From Phycisphaerae bacterium (GTDB taxonomy: Bacteria > Planctomycetota > Phycisphaerae > Phycisphaerales > UBA1924): 11,384 nucleotides of DNA. Where the stretch lies: assembly GCA_016794945.1 (NCBI GenBank), contig JAEUIX010000110.1, forward strand, positions 1-11,384, given 5' to 3'. Position numbers and translations under genes: made by a program. This document shows positions 9,904-11,384 of the stretch, piece after piece. The notes below the pieces were generated by a model. The model saw only the letters and a program-made list of their open reading frames with translations, was not told the origin of the DNA and ran no database searches. Each line of letters begins with the position of its first letter. Position 1 is the first letter of the stretch.

Positions 9904-10401
9904 TCACCGCCCCCGGATCGCCCGCCCAGCGCCGCGCGTCTCGCACCGCTCGCACGTGCCGCGCAGCGTCACGCCCTCGCTGCGCACCTTGAACGGCACG
10001 CGCGCCCCGCCCGGGCGCGCGTGCACCACGACCTGCGCCCCGCGCAGGCAGCGCACATCACCGCACGAGTCGCAGACCAGGTGCGGGTGCTCGTGGTCGT
10101 GGTGATCGCCGCGGCAGGCCGAATGGTCCGTCAGGCTGTAGCGGTAGGTCCGGTCGCCCGGGTCGATCTTGTGCACCAGGGCCGCCTTCTCGAACGCCCC
10201 CAGCGTGCGGTACACGGTCACGCGGTCGGCGTGCCCCCCGGCGCGACCCGCCACCGCGTCGGCGATCTCCGTCGCCGCCAGCGCCGCCGGCGCACCGGCC
10301 AGCGTCCGCAGCACCGCAAGCCGCACCGACGTCACACGCAGGCCCGCTCCGCGCAACGCCCGCCGCAACGACCCGTCGCTGATGTTCTCGTCGCCGCTCA
10401 T
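9904..10401 (-). CDS. Fur-family metal-responsive transcriptional regulator
   Basis: The 165-residue product has the Fur fold. A winged-helix DNA-binding domain includes GLRVTSVRLAVLRTL (from residue 20) and the recognition helix region RVTVYRTLGAFEKAALVHKI (60-79), followed by a dimerisation and metal domain. Structural zinc ligands are Cys110/Cys113 (CDSC) and Cys150/Cys153 (CERC), and a His-rich run HHDHEHPH lies at 100-107. Two positions that bind regulatory metal in Escherichia coli Fur appear changed: the Glu after CGxV is Cys118, and the C-terminal His is Glu142. Whether it is Fur, Zur or another subtype cannot be told. The start is taken at ATG 10401, which gives a typical N-terminus 47 bases after the fabG stop. 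A GTG at 10455 overlaps the fabG stop codon by 7 bases and would add 18 residues; this would mean translational coupling and is the main alternative. Confidence 0.85.
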   Translation of the reverse strand: MSGDENISDGSLRRALRGAGLRVTSVRLAVLRTLAGAPAALAATEIADAVAGRAGGHADRVTVYRTLGAFEKAALVHKIDPGDRTYRYSLTDHSACRGDHHDHEHPHLVCDSCGDVRCLRGAQVVVHARPGGARVPFKVRSEGVTLRGTCERCETRGAGRAIRGR

Positions 10402-10448
10402 GCTCGACCGTTCCGGCACGGCACGCACGACCGGCGCCCCGTGCGGAT

Positions 10449-11219
10449 TCAGCACATCGTCATTCCGCCGTCCACGCAGATCGTCTGCCCGGTCAGGAAG
10501 CCCGAGTCCTCGCCGGTGACGTACGCCACCGCCGCCGCGATGTCGTCCACCGTCCCCAGCCGCCCCACCGCCAGCATGCCGGTGATCTTCTCCTTGATGT
10601 CCGCCGGCAGGTGCTCGGTCATGTCCGTCTGGATGAACCCCGGCGCCACCACGTTCGCCGTGATCCCCTTGCCCCCCAGCTCGCGGGCGATCGTCTTGGT
10701 CAGGCCCAGCAGGCCGGCCTTGGCCGCCGCGTAGTTCGCCTGCCCCGCGTTACCCACCAGGCCCGAGGTGCTCGAGATGTTCACGATCCGCCCGAACCGG
10801 CCCTTCATCATCGCCCGGGCCGCGGCCCGGCAGGCGACGAAGGCGCTGGTCAGGTTGGTCTGAATCACCGCCGCCCAGTCCTCGTCGCTCATCCTCAGCA
10901 CCAGCCCGTCCTTGGTGATGCCCGCGTTGTTCACCAGGATGTCCAGCCGGCCGTGATCGGCGGCGGCCTTCTCGATGGCCGCGGCCAGGGCCTTGGAGTC
11001 GGCCACATCGGCGACGGCGACCGAGGCCTTGCCGCCCGCGCCGACGATCTGCGCCTGCAGGTCCTTCAGCGGCGCCTCGGACCGGGCCATGAGCACGACA
11101 TGGCGCGACCCGCCGGCGGGCGAGGCCAGCCGCTGGGCGATGGCGCGCCCGATGCCGCGGGAAGCGCCGGTGACAATCGCAACGCGGGTGGGAACGGTGG
11201 CGGTCGGGGTCTGGGTCAC
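10449..11219 (-). CDS. fabG: 3-oxoacyl-ACP reductase, SDR family
   Basis: This enzyme reduces beta-ketoacyl-ACP to 3-hydroxyacyl-ACP with NADPH in fatty acid elongation, in the cytoplasm as a tetramer. The 256-residue chain shows the classical SDR set: cofactor loop TGASRGIG at 17-24, NNAG at 97-100, active-site Asn122, Ser150, Tyr163 and Lys167 (QANYAAAK). The segments VVAPGFIQTDMT and SGFLTGQTICVDGGM are characteristic of FabG. Many SDRs resemble FabG, so another acyl or keto substrate (for example acetoacetyl-CoA) is possible, although the motif fit is close. The start is GTG 11219, with AGGA 6 bases upstream (11229-11226). Upstream by 30 bases is a proline-rich gene end and downstream the Fur-family gene, all on one strand and probably one transcript. 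No acpP, fabD or fabF is seen in the window. Confidence 0.9.
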   Translation of the reverse strand: MTQTPTATVPTRVAIVTGASRGIGRAIAQRLASPAGGSRHVVLMARSEAPLKDLQAQIVGAGGKASVAVADVADSKALAAAIEKAAADHGRLDILVNNAGITKDGLVLRMSDEDWAAVIQTNLTSAFVACRAAARAMMKGRFGRIVNISSTSGLVGNAGQANYAAAKAGLLGLTKTIARELGGKGITANVVAPGFIQTDMTEHLPADIKEKITGMLAVGRLGTVDDIAAAVAYVTGEDSGFLTGQTICVDGGMTMC

Positions 11220-11225
11220 GGTGGG

Positions 11226-11229
11226 TCCT
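11226..11229 (-). promoter_or_regulatory. Ribosome binding site for fabG
   Basis: AGGA on the minus strand lies 6 bases before the GTG start at 11219 and supports this non-ATG start. Confidence 0.6.
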
Positions 11230-11249
11230 GGGTGGATCCGGTGAGGGAC

Positions 11250-11384
11250 TCAGCCCGGGCTGGGCTGCTTGGGCTGCGGGATGGTGATCGGGCCCTGGGG
11301 AGTGTTCTGCCGGCCGGGCTGCGGGCCTGTCGGGGCCTTGGGCGGTGAGGCCGGGGCGTTGCCCGGGGTGGAGCCGCCGTCCTT
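11250..11384 (-). CDS. C-terminal end of a proline-rich protein (partial)
   Basis: A minus-strand frame is open from the right edge to TGA at 11252-11250, giving 44 residues rich in Pro, Gly, Gln and Ala, including PASPPKAPTGPQPG and ITIPQPKQPSPG. The composition looks like a disordered tail or linker, not a domain. The stop is 30 bases before the fabG start, so the gene is probably the upstream member of the same operon. Its identity cannot be told from this fragment. In GC-rich DNA a short open frame may be chance, but position, strand and the biased composition favour a real gene end. Confidence 0.5.
   Translation of the reverse strand, partial: KDGGSTPGNAPASPPKAPTGPQPGRQNTPQGPITIPQPKQPSPG

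Overview
The window is very GC-rich. Its gene content points to a planctomycete, most likely of the Phycisphaerae group. This is inferred from style, not from a marker gene: a secreted SUMF1-fold protein ending in a PEP-CTERM-like tail, a degenerate dockerin-like fragment of the kind common in Phycisphaerales, a secreted M60-family metallopeptidase, few strong Shine-Dalgarno sequences, and an outer-membrane beta-barrel that implies a Gram-negative envelope.

Layout: (1) 17-1222 (+) encodes an exported SUMF1/FGE-fold protein, possibly starting left of the window. Its 3' third has visibly different codon use. (2) 1335-1406 holds a short dockerin-like coding remnant in an otherwise empty 200-base gap. 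(3) 1423-3672 (-) encodes an exported M60/TCAF-like zinc metallopeptidase. (4) 3855-5291 (+) is atpD, the catalytic beta subunit of F1 ATP synthase. It stands alone, with its own upstream region and a clear intrinsic terminator. (5) 5387-5626 (+) encodes a small two-helix DUF2798 membrane protein and 5676-6191 (+) a DinB-like DUF1569 protein. (6) 6266-7180 (-) encodes an outer-membrane beta-barrel protein with a good sigma70-type promoter. (7) 7354-8619 (+) encodes an exported serine beta-lactamase/esterase-fold hydrolase and 8661-9851 (+) an Eis-family N-acetyltransferase. (8) On the minus strand, read from the right edge, come the proline-rich C-terminus of an unidentified protein (11384-11250), a FabG-type 3-oxoacyl-ACP reductase (11219-10449) and a Fur-family regulator (10401-9904). 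These three probably form one transcription unit.

The genes do not form one obvious pathway. They look like a chromosomal housekeeping region with short, independently expressed units, three secreted or envelope proteins on the left and in the middle, and two central-metabolism genes (atpD, fabG). I see no phage, IS element, CRISPR array, tRNA or rRNA, and no convincing new multi-gene system. The points most worth a second look are the orphan atpD, a recurring TAnnnT box 6-8 nt before ATG codons that lack a Shine-Dalgarno (suggesting leaderless transcripts), the mosaic and decayed 3' end of the SUMF1 gene, and a Fur-family protein with altered regulatory metal-site residues.
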